Assembly: GCA_012026855.1 (NCBI GenBank)
Contig: VEOV01000058.1
Location: forward strand, 1 to 7,573
Direction: 5' to 3'
Length of the DNA: 7,573 bases
Source of the DNA: Geobacter sp.
GTDB lineage: Bacteria; Desulfobacterota; Desulfuromonadia; Geobacterales; DSM-12255
In this document: piece after piece, positions 1-6,085 of the stretch
Layout of the letters: each line of letters opens with the position of its first letter
Numbering within the stretch: position 1 is the first letter of the stretch
Position numbers and translations under genes: made by a program
The notes under the pieces: generated by a model
Told to the model about the DNA's origin: nothing
The model's input: the letters and a program-made list of their open reading frames with translations, nothing else
The model's database searches: none

Positions 1-1620
1 CATCTGGATATCTGCCAGCTGCTGGGGGTCAAAAACGGCCTGGTCGCCATTACCAAGTCAGACCTGGTTGACCGGGAGTGGCTCGAGCTGCTGCAGGAAG
101 AGCTACGGGACTACCTGGCCGGGTCATTCCTGGAGAATGCGCCGCTGGTGGCGGTGTCCGCGAAAACAGGCTTCGGACTTGATGATCTGCGGAACGAACT
201 GGTAAAACTTGCCGCCACCTGCAGCGCCAAAAAGCGCGAAGGGGCTTTCCGCCTGCCGGTTGACCGGGTCTTTACTGTCACCGGCTTCGGTACGGTCGTG
301 ACCGGCACCCTCCTGTCCGGCACCATCAGGGTTGGCGACGAACTGGAGATCCTCCCTGCTGGCCTCACCGGCAGAGTGCGGGGCATCCAGACCCATGGGG
401 GCAAGGTTGACTGCGGTGAGGCCGGTGAGCGGCTGGCGGTCAATATCCAGGGGGTTGAGCACAGCGACATTACCCGGGGCGATACGCTGGTTCCCCGGGG
501 CATGTTCAGCACCACGAAATGTGCCGACATCCGGCTGCGGCTGCTGGCCACGGCAGCAAAAGGGGTCAAACACCGCGCCAGGCTCAGGTTGCATACGGCG
601 ACCTCGGAAGTGGGGGCTGAGGTAATCCTGGTGGATCGGAACAGCCTGGAACCGGGGGATGAGGCCTTTGCCCAGCTCCGTCTGGCCGCACCGACCCTGC
701 TCCTGCCGGGAGACCCGTTCGTGCTGCGCAGCTACTCCCCCCAGGCAACTGCTGGAGGGGGCAGAGTCCTCGACCCTTTCCCGCCGCGGCGCAGGCGACG
801 CTCGGCTGAAGCCATGGCGCTGCTCTCAGCAATGGCTGGTGGAGAAGACGGAGAGATTATCCTGCAGATGGCCGCGGCCAGCCTGTTCAGCGGCATTGCC
901 TATGGAGAACTGCTGGCCCGTACCGGCTTCACCACCCGCAAGCTTGATGCCGTGCTGACACCGCTCCTGTCAACGGGAGAACTGCTGCAGATGACCCGTG
1001 AGCCAAGGATTTTCCTGGCAAAGGGGAGCTTTGTCGAACTGCAGGCCCATCTCTGCCGGGAAGTAAGGCTGTATCAGGAGCAGAATCCGCTCAAGGATGG
1101 TATCGGCCGGGAAGAGCTGAAAAACAGGCTGCCCAGGAGGAGCGATGCCAGGTTTTTCCAGCAGCTGATAAGCTCCCTTGAAAAAGAGGGGCGGGTCACA
1201 GCGCTTAAAGAAACCGTCTCCCTGCCGGAGGGACGGGCAAAGTCACAAGAGGGGGGCGAAACGCTCCTTGACCGGATAGCAGCAGCCCTTCAGCAGGGGG
1301 GACAGGAACCGCCAACCCTGAAAGAGCTGGCGGTTGTCTTTGATCTGCCGGAAAAGCTTACTCTCGACCACCTCTACGCCCTGACCAGGGACAAGAGAGC
1401 CATCAAACTAAACAGCGACCTCTTTTATGCCCCAGAGCCGCTGCAGCAGATAAGAGCCAGGCTGACAGAGCATCTGCAGGCTAAAGGAGAGGTGACCCCC
1501 ACGGAATTCCGGGAAATCACCGGTCTGTCGCGCAAATTCATGATTCCGCTGCTTGAATATTTTGACCAGGAAAAGCTGACCATCCGCGTTGGCGATAAAC
1601 GTTTATTGAGGAGAAAATGA
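1..1620 (+). CDS. selB: Selenocysteine-specific translation elongation factor SelB (5' end outside the window)
   Basis: SelB is the GTPase that carries selenocysteinyl-tRNA-Sec to ribosomes at UGA codons marked by a SECIS hairpin. The frame is open from base 1, so the gene begins upstream; 539 residues are visible and about 90-100, including the P-loop and switch regions of the G domain, should be missing. Visible residues 17-20 are TKSD, the G4 guanine-binding motif in the form usual for SelB, and S53-A54-K55 is G5. An EF-Tu-like domain II follows, starting with the VFTVTGFGTVVTG block (about residues 91-103). The C-terminal half is the winged-helix region that reads the SECIS; its last repeat contains ITGLSRKFMIPLLEYFD and ends in a basic RLLRRK tail, typical of the family. 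The stop codon overlaps the next start codon (ATGA), implying translational coupling. selA, selC and selD are not in the window. Confidence 0.97.
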   Translation, partial: HLDICQLLGVKNGLVAITKSDLVDREWLELLQEELRDYLAGSFLENAPLVAVSAKTGFGLDDLRNELVKLAATCSAKKREGAFRLPVDRVFTVTGFGTVVTGTLLSGTIRVGDELEILPAGLTGRVRGIQTHGGKVDCGEAGERLAVNIQGVEHSDITRGDTLVPRGMFSTTKCADIRLRLLATAAKGVKHRARLRLHTATSEVGAEVILVDRNSLEPGDEAFAQLRLAAPTLLLPGDPFVLRSYSPQATAGGGRVLDPFPPRRRRRSAEAMALLSAMAGGEDGEIILQMAAASLFSGIAYGELLARTGFTTRKLDAVLTPLLSTGELLQMTREPRIFLAKGSFVELQAHLCREVRLYQEQNPLKDGIGREELKNRLPRRSDARFFQQLISSLEKEGRVTALKETVSLPEGRAKSQEGGETLLDRIAAALQQGGQEPPTLKELAVVFDLPEKLTLDHLYALTRDKRAIKLNSDLFYAPEPLQQIRARLTEHLQAKGEVTPTEFREITGLSRKFMIPLLEYFDQEKLTIRVGDKRLLRRK

Positions 1621-1922
1621 GCGATCTAAAAACAAGGGAAGAGCTGGCGCTCTCCGTAGATGAAGCTGAATGGCAGTGGCTGAAGCCACATCTGGACCGG
1701 GGATCATTGATAACGGTAGCAGCCGTGCTTGATCTGGCCGAAGCCGCAGAGCGGATCGCCGCTGATGACGCCGTACAGATTGGTGAGTGGATTGGCAGCA
1801 GCAAGCTCGGCAAGCCGACGGCCGAACAGATCACTGCCTGGGATGCCACCCCCAGGAAGAAATTTCTCATGCTGGTGATCAGCCCCTTCGTGCTGATCCA
1901 GGAGATCGGGACAATGAATTAA
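1617..1922 (+). CDS. DUF2288 family protein
   Basis: This is a 101-residue cytoplasmic protein with no signal peptide or membrane segment. It matches the DUF2288 family as I recall it, in length and in pattern: an N-terminal LALSVDEAEWQWLKPHLDRG block, an acidic helix (LAEAAERIAADDAVQIGEWI) and a C-terminal LVISPFVLIQE ending. The function is unknown. The ATG overlaps the selB stop by four bases, and a GAGGAG Shine-Dalgarno lies at 1608-1613, only three bases from the start. Such close spacing, plus the overlap, suggests that ribosomes finishing selB restart here. The family call rests on recognition of the motif pattern; the link to selenium is only positional. Confidence 0.8.
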   Translation: MSDLKTREELALSVDEAEWQWLKPHLDRGSLITVAAVLDLAEAAERIAADDAVQIGEWIGSSKLGKPTAEQITAWDATPRKKFLMLVISPFVLIQEIGTMN

Positions 1923-1947
1923 CCATCACATCCAAGGAGGCATTCCC

Positions 1948-2673
1948 ATGGGCGACAAAAAGGATTTCAAGCTTTCCTGCAGCAGCTGCAGCCCGGTATG
2001 GCAGAAGAACGGCACCACCAACTGCTGGAGCGGCGATCCGGCAACCGCGCCGCCGCGGCCCGGCTACTGTCCCTCTGACAGCGGCGCCGACATTATTGAA
2101 GAAAGTTACAACGAGTACAACAGCGATAGCGAAGATGCCCGGCTTGCCAGAGTGGCGGCACGGGTCGAGGGACTCTGTTACAGCAAGACCCCGGGCAGCG
2201 CGGTAGTCACTGCCAAATGGACCAGAGTGGAAGACACCATTGCCCTGGCAAAGCTGATGAAATGGCAGAAAATCGGCATTGCCACCTGCATCGGCCTGCT
2301 GGCCGAGACCGACAACCTGGCCGCCATCCTCAAGGCCCAGGGACTGGAGCCTCTGACTGTCTGCTGCAAGGCGGGGAGCATCGACAAAAACAGCCTGGGC
2401 ATTGCCGAAGAAGACAAGGTTCGCCCCGGCACCTTTGAACCGGCCTGCAACCCCATTGCCCAGGCAGAACTCTGTAACCGGGCGGAAACCGACATGAACA
2501 TCATTGTCGGGCGCTGCGTCGGCCATGACATGCTTTTCAACAAGCATTCCAAGGCACCGACCACCACGCTGATCTGCAAGGACAGGGTTCTCGGTCACAA
2601 CCCGGTGGCAGCGCTTTACGGGCAGAATTTCTACTATAAGCGGCTCCAGAAGGTACCGATGGAAATCGAGTGA
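1948..2673 (+). CDS. DUF1847 family cysteine-rich protein, probable metal binding
   Basis: This is a 241-residue soluble protein of the DUF1847 type, function unknown. It has twelve cysteines: C11, C14, C26 and C41 form an N-terminal CxxC-x11-C-x14-C cluster that looks like a metal or Fe-S site. C77, C114, the pair C139-C140, C167, C176, C190 and C210 lie in the main domain. The region around C190 (IIVGRCVGHDMLFNKHSKAP) and the following LICKDRVLGHNP block, with several histidines, are the most family-like parts. There is no signal peptide, so a cytoplasmic location is likely. An AAGGAGG Shine-Dalgarno at 1934-1940, seven bases before the ATG, fixes the start. The gene is 25 bases behind the DUF2288 gene and is followed by a terminator, so it closes the selB operon. 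Metal binding is inferred from cysteine spacing only. Confidence 0.82.
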   Translation: MGDKKDFKLSCSSCSPVWQKNGTTNCWSGDPATAPPRPGYCPSDSGADIIEESYNEYNSDSEDARLARVAARVEGLCYSKTPGSAVVTAKWTRVEDTIALAKLMKWQKIGIATCIGLLAETDNLAAILKAQGLEPLTVCCKAGSIDKNSLGIAEEDKVRPGTFEPACNPIAQAELCNRAETDMNIIVGRCVGHDMLFNKHSKAPTTTLICKDRVLGHNPVAALYGQNFYYKRLQKVPMEIE

Positions 2674-2676
2674 CTA

Positions 2677-2704
2677 ATGACAGTCTGAAATTATGTGTTA
2701 TGAT
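2677..2704 (+). promoter_or_regulatory. Candidate sigma70 promoter with extended -10 for the kinase gene
   Basis: A -35 box ATGACA (2677-2682, 5 of 6 consensus) is followed by a 16-base spacer and a -10 box TATGAT (2699-2704, 5 of 6). TGT immediately precedes the -10 box, giving an extended -10. Transcription would begin near 2711, inside the 5' arm of the downstream terminator hairpin, so transcripts from here should not fold that terminator completely. Prediction by eye. Confidence 0.6.
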
Positions 2705-2705
2705 T

Positions 2706-2739
2706 AATCCCGACTGCTGAATTCACGTCGGGATTTTTT
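2706..2739 (+). terminator. Intrinsic terminator of the selB-DUF2288-DUF1847 operon
   Basis: A perfect nine-base inverted repeat, AATCCCGAC (2706-2714) and GTCGGGATT (2727-2735), encloses a 12-base loop and runs into six T residues (2734-2739). It lies 33 bases past the DUF1847 stop codon. The T-tract touches the ATG of the kinase gene at 2740. The opposite strand has no T-tract after the hairpin, so it should act on plus-strand transcripts only. Confidence 0.8.
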
Positions 2740-4401
2740 ATGGCCAATTTATCTGCAGCAGACAACAGAGCCAAAATTCTTATTGTTGACGACATCACCC
2801 TCACCCGTCGGCAGCTGTGGGATATACTGAGCGAGGCCGGTTATCTGGTAGCACAGGCCGACTCCGGCACCAGGGCAATCGAGCTTCTCAATCAGGCGCT
2901 CCCGGAACTTATCATCCTCGATGTAGTAATGCCGGAAATGAACGGCTACCAGCTGTGCACTTTTTTAAAGACAAACCCCCATTTTGCGGACATTCCGGTC
3001 ATATTTATCAGTTCTCTGGATGAGACCTCCAGCAAGGTGCGCGGTTTCGAGGTGGGCGGGGTTGACTACATCATCAAGCCGTTTGAAAAAGAAGAGGTGC
3101 TTGCCAGGGTAAAGACCCATCTCTCCATCAGGCAGCTGCAACTCTCCCTGCAGGCCGCCAACTCCGAAATGGAGATGCGCATTCAGCAGCGCACCGCGGA
3201 GCTGATCACCAAGCATGAGCAGCTCTCCACCCTCTTCCAGCAGGTCCGCTATGCAAAAATCCAGTGGGAGCAGACAATGGACTGCATCGATGACATTGTC
3301 ATGCTCGTCGGCTCCGACGGCAAGCTGCTCCGCTGCAACAAGGCTCTGCTGAGGTTTGCCGGCGTTGAGGAATACAAGGACCTGCTGGGCCTCAACTGGC
3401 TGAAGCTGCTGGCATCCTGCGGGCTGGACCTGGCCAGGTTGACCAATCGTTCTGAAGACCTCTACCATGAGTCTTCCGGCAGATGGTTTGCTGTCAGGTG
3501 GTACAACTATTCCGACAAGGACGGCGCCGTTATCGCCCTGCACGACATGACGGCCATAAAAAAGGTTTCCGATGAGCTTGCCAGGGCCTACGACGATCTC
3601 AAGACAACCCATCTGCGCATGGTGCAGCAGGAGAAGATGGCATCCATCGGCCAGCTTGCTGCCGGTGTCGCCCACGAGATCAACAACCCCATGGGGTTCA
3701 TCTCCAGCAATCTGGAAACATTGGGCAAGTACGCTGACCGGCTGCGCCAGTTTGTCTCCGTGCAGGATGAAGCGCTGAAAACCCTGCCTGACCAGGAAGC
3801 AGTCGCCATGCTGGCCGAAGCCCGGAAACGACTGAAAATTGATTACCTCCTCGAAGATATCCCGGCGCTGCTGGCCGAGTCCAATGATGGCGCCATGCGG
3901 GTCAGGACGATCGTGCAGAACCTCAAGGGGTTCTCCAGGGCAGACCTGACCGAAATGGAGCAGGCGGACATCAACGAATGCCTGGAGCGGACCATCAACA
4001 TCGCGTGGAATGAGCTGAAGTACAAGGTAACACTGGAGCGGGATTTCGGCGAACTGCCGCTGGTAAGATGCTACCCCCAGCAGCTGGGGCAGGTATTCCT
4101 CAATTTCCTGGTAAACGCGGCCCATGCCATCGAACAGCAGGGGACGGTGAAGGTGACCACCAGAGTCAATGGCCCGCTTGTCAGCGTCGCTGTTACCGAT
4201 ACCGGCTGCGGCATCCCGGTGGAGAACCGGGAAAAGATCTTCGAGCCGTTTTTCACCACCAAGGAGCGGGGCACCGGCACCGGTCTCGGCCTGTCCATCA
4301 GTTACGAAATTGTGCAGCGCCACGGAGGCAGTATCGACGTGGAGAGTGAAGTCGGCAAAGGGAGCACCTTCAGGGTAAACCTCCCCATCGAAGGGGTGTA
4401 A
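2740..4401 (+). CDS. Soluble hybrid sensor histidine kinase (REC-PAS-HisKA-HATPase)
   Basis: This is a 553-residue cytoplasmic kinase without membrane segments. An N-terminal receiver domain (about 10-130) has the acidic pair D17/D18, phospho-acceptor D61 and K113. A coiled coil (about 133-172) leads to a PAS domain (about 176-272, with DDIVMLVGSDGKLLRCNKA) of unknown ligand. The dimerisation domain carries the phosphorylated H312 in GVAHEINNP. About 65 residues, including KRLKIDYLLEDIP, are inserted before the second helix, longer than in EnvZ-type kinases but known in this soluble family. The ATPase domain is complete: N459 in NFLVNAAHA, D487-T-G-C-G-I, FEPFFTTK (about 501-508) and GTGTGLGL (511-518). 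It should autophosphorylate H312. The receiver may accept phosphate from another kinase or tune its own activity. The ATG at 2740 is the only plausible start, as a stop codon lies in frame at 2701 with no start codon between. The only Shine-Dalgarno candidate is GGGA (2730-2733), inside the terminator hairpin. The gene ends 23 bases before its likely partner. Confidence 0.93.
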   Translation: MANLSAADNRAKILIVDDITLTRRQLWDILSEAGYLVAQADSGTRAIELLNQALPELIILDVVMPEMNGYQLCTFLKTNPHFADIPVIFISSLDETSSKVRGFEVGGVDYIIKPFEKEEVLARVKTHLSIRQLQLSLQAANSEMEMRIQQRTAELITKHEQLSTLFQQVRYAKIQWEQTMDCIDDIVMLVGSDGKLLRCNKALLRFAGVEEYKDLLGLNWLKLLASCGLDLARLTNRSEDLYHESSGRWFAVRWYNYSDKDGAVIALHDMTAIKKVSDELARAYDDLKTTHLRMVQQEKMASIGQLAAGVAHEINNPMGFISSNLETLGKYADRLRQFVSVQDEALKTLPDQEAVAMLAEARKRLKIDYLLEDIPALLAESNDGAMRVRTIVQNLKGFSRADLTEMEQADINECLERTINIAWNELKYKVTLERDFGELPLVRCYPQQLGQVFLNFLVNAAHAIEQQGTVKVTTRVNGPLVSVAVTDTGCGIPVENREKIFEPFFTTKERGTGTGLGLSISYEIVQRHGGSIDVESEVGKGSTFRVNLPIEGV

Positions 4402-4420
4402 ATTTATTATCAAAGGGGTG
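4391..4420 (+). repeat. Short direct repeat AAGGGGTG around the kinase/regulator junction
   Basis: AAGGGGTG occurs at 4391-4398, in the last codons of the kinase gene, and again at 4413-4420, where it is the Shine-Dalgarno of the regulator gene (GGGG six bases before the ATG at 4425). The copies are 22 bases apart, about two helical turns, with an AT-rich stretch between. It could be chance, since the second copy has an obvious job as a ribosome binding site. Confidence 0.4.
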
Positions 4421-4424
4421 GCAT

Positions 4425-4976
4425 ATGAAAAGTTTCATACTGTTGGTGGATGATGAGCAGAATGTGCTTTCTGCCCTGAAGCGGGAACTTGTCGAGGAGC
4501 CTTACGAGATTGTGACCGCCCTGAGCGGGGAAGAGGGGCTTAACCTGGTCGCCTCCCATACCTTCAAGGTGATCATTTCCGACGAGCGGATGCCAGGCAT
4601 GGACGGCGCCTCTTTCCTGGCCGCTGCCAAGGAGATCTCGCCCCAGAGCGTCCGCTTCATGCTGACCGGTCATGCCAGTATTGATGCCACCATGCGGGCG
4701 GTGAACAGCGGCGAGATTTACCGCTTCTTTACCAAGCCGTGGAACAGCATCGAACTGAAACAGGCCATTCTGTCAGCCATTGAAAAGTATGATCTGGAAG
4801 ATGAGAACCGCCGGCTCCTGAAGGTCGTCAAGCGCCAGTCACAGGCGCTGCGCGCCCTTGAGATCCATCACCCCGGCATCAGCTCCATGAGAAAGGACAA
4901 GGAAGGGGCATTTGTGCTGCCGGAGATCAGTGACGACGAGATCAAGCAGCTCATGGACGAATACGGTCAGAAGTAG
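4425..4976 (+). CDS. Single-domain response regulator with a short C-terminal tail
   Basis: This is a 183-residue cytoplasmic response regulator. The receiver domain (about 1-125) has the acidic pair D9/D10, phospho-acceptor D53 in ISDERMPGMDG, T81 in MLTGHA and K104 in FFTKPW. The MLTGHA and FFTKPW forms are shared with RpfG- and HupR-type receivers, but no HD-GYP, AAA+ or DNA-binding domain follows. Instead a charged helix (about 123-145) leads to a tail of about 40 residues ending in EISDDEIKQLMDEYGQK. The output is unknown: it may act by protein contact, or pass phosphate as a relay intermediate. The gene sits 23 bases behind the kinase gene with a good Shine-Dalgarno and is probably co-transcribed with it, which makes the kinase its likely partner. 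Its last 26 bases overlap the 3' end of the convergent capA-like gene. Confidence 0.92.
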   Translation: MKSFILLVDDEQNVLSALKRELVEEPYEIVTALSGEEGLNLVASHTFKVIISDERMPGMDGASFLAAAKEISPQSVRFMLTGHASIDATMRAVNSGEIYRFFTKPWNSIELKQAILSAIEKYDLEDENRRLLKVVKRQSQALRALEIHHPGISSMRKDKEGAFVLPEISDDEIKQLMDEYGQK

Positions 4977-5994
4977 ACACCAGCGGAACAGTTACGAAAT
5001 AGCCCTCGTCAGCAGAGGTTATTCTGCTGCCAAAGGGCTCTGAAAGCCGCCCGATCTCTGCCACTGCCTCCTGCCCCCGCTTGCCGCTGAGAATTTTAGG
5101 CTGAAACCGGACCCTGCTGTTGAGCACATCCAGAGGAATGACCTCCACCCCTTTGACACCGTCGTCCAGGATAATTCTGGCAATCATGCTGGCGGCGGAA
5201 TTCCTGCTCATGCTGCCGAAGGCAAAATTCCCCAGGCTGTAGAAAATAACACCTTTGCCGTAATATTCAACCCCCTGGAGAACATGGGGATGATGTCCGA
5301 GCACCACGTCGGCCCCGGCATCGATGGCCTTTCTGGCAGCGGCCTGCTGGTAGGGCTTTGGCTGTTTGGCCCCCTCCTCACCCCAGTGAAAAGAAACCAC
5401 GACATAATCGGCCCTGCTCCTGGCCAGCCTGATATCTTCGCTGTAGTACGGCCGGTAACCGGGGGCAGTGCCGGCCCTGCTGTTGGTGGCAAAGAACTCT
5501 TCCGGATAAACCAGTGAATAGGAGAGAAAGGCTATCTTTACCCCCTTGACCTCGGTTAGCCAGGCTTTTCTGGCAGCACCAAGGTCTGCCCCGGCGCCGA
5601 AGTAGGCGACGCCGGCAGCATCAAGGGCCTGGATTGTCTGCTGCAGCCCCGTGGGACCGTAATCGAGGATATGATTATTTGCCAGGGCAAGGTGGGTAAA
5701 ACCGGAATCCTTAATCGCCTCCAGAGCTGCCGGCTCAACCTTGAAGCGAAACTTCTTGCCGAGAAACTCCTCGCCACCGGTAGTCAGCGGTGCCTCCAGG
5801 TTGCCGATGACAATATCGGCCTGCCGCAGCCGCTCACTCACAGCAGCAAAGGGGTAGCTGTAACCCTGCTTGCGGTAGGCTCTCGCTCCGCTCCCGGCGA
5901 GCATGATATCCCCCACGGCATGGATGGTTACCGGCTCGGCCCATAGCAGTGATGGCAGGCACAGCAGCAGAAAAAATATCCGGAGTTGTTTCAT
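4951..5994 (-). CDS. CapA-family secreted metallophosphatase-like protein (PGA_cap domain)
   Basis: This is a 347-residue protein of the CapA/PGA_cap family, which has a calcineurin-like metallophosphatase fold. Residues 1-19 are a signal peptide (basic MKQLR, a leucine-rich core, probable cut after LWA), so it should be exported to the periplasm; C12 lacks a proper lipobox. Family motifs run in order: GDIMLAG (28-34), GNLEAPLT (64-71), LANNHILDYG (104-113), SFHWGEE (201-207) and ADVVLGHHPHVLQG (228-241), then IFYSLGNFAF. The aspartate, asparagine and histidine residues expected to bind metal are present. Family members are tied to poly-gamma-glutamate or capsule production in Bacillus, but many bacteria have stand-alone copies of unknown substrate, and no capsule genes are adjacent here. 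I chose the ATG at 5994 because it starts the signal peptide. The frame stays open upstream to 6096, but that would run into serS. No clear Shine-Dalgarno supports any start. The gene converges on, and overlaps, the response regulator gene. Confidence 0.87.
   Translation of the reverse strand: MKQLRIFFLLLCLPSLLWAEPVTIHAVGDIMLAGSGARAYRKQGYSYPFAAVSERLRQADIVIGNLEAPLTTGGEEFLGKKFRFKVEPAALEAIKDSGFTHLALANNHILDYGPTGLQQTIQALDAAGVAYFGAGADLGAARKAWLTEVKGVKIAFLSYSLVYPEEFFATNSRAGTAPGYRPYYSEDIRLARSRADYVVVSFHWGEEGAKQPKPYQQAAARKAIDAGADVVLGHHPHVLQGVEYYGKGVIFYSLGNFAFGSMSRNSAASMIARIILDDGVKGVEVIPLDVLNSRVRFQPKILSGKRGQEAVAEIGRLSEPFGSRITSADEGYFVTVPLVSTSDRIRP
5001..5039. other. Long imperfect hairpin inside the capA-like 3' end, just past the regulator stop
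   Basis: AGCCCT (5001-5006) pairs with AGGGCT (5034-5039), and CAGCAGA (5010-5016) with TCTGCTG (5023-5029), separated by a small internal loop and closed by a six-base loop. It begins 24 bases after the regulator stop codon. No T-tract follows on the plus strand, and only a weak one on the minus strand. It could slow or end kinase-regulator transcripts or protect their 3' ends, but it lies in coding sequence and may be incidental. Confidence 0.35.
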
Positions 5995-6019
5995 GGAGGC
6001 GGCACTCATGGCAGACAGG

Positions 6020-6048
6020 TTGACTATGCTTACGGCAAGTGCTACAAG
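6020..6048 (+). promoter_or_regulatory. Candidate sigma70 promoter for serS
   Basis: TTGACT (6020-6025, 5 of 6) and TACAAG (6043-6048, 4 of 6) are separated by 17 bases. This would start transcription near 6055, about 30 bases before the serS ATG. The nearby GATAAT (6048-6053) is a better -10 box but would leave a 22-base spacer. Prediction by eye. Confidence 0.45.
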
Positions 6049-6074
6049 ATAATGCCTTATTATTTGATTTGCAA
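6046..6074 (-). promoter_or_regulatory. Weak candidate promoter for the capA-like gene
   Basis: Read on the minus strand, TTGCAA (6074-6069) and TATCTT (6051-6046) lie 17 bases apart, each matching 4 of 6 consensus positions. Transcription would start near 6039, about 45 bases before the chosen ATG. The -10 region overlaps that of the divergent serS candidate. Low confidence; several AT-rich alternatives exist. Confidence 0.25.
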
Positions 6075-6085
6075 AGGAATTGATC

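Noticed and set aside
1879..2598. 239-residue open frame on the minus strand opposite the DUF1847 gene
   Set aside because: The plus-strand gene has a strong Shine-Dalgarno and family motifs; the antisense frame has neither.
2671..2688. Possible selenocysteine read-through of the DUF1847 UGA stop, suggested by the selB context
   Set aside because: Read-through would add only five codons before another UGA. The hairpin downstream is a simple terminator with a T-tract rather than a SECIS close to the UGA.
2965..4413. 482-residue open frame on the minus strand opposite the kinase gene
   Set aside because: It mirrors a complete, motif-rich kinase gene, has no recognisable domain, and is the kind of long antisense frame that GC-rich codon use produces.
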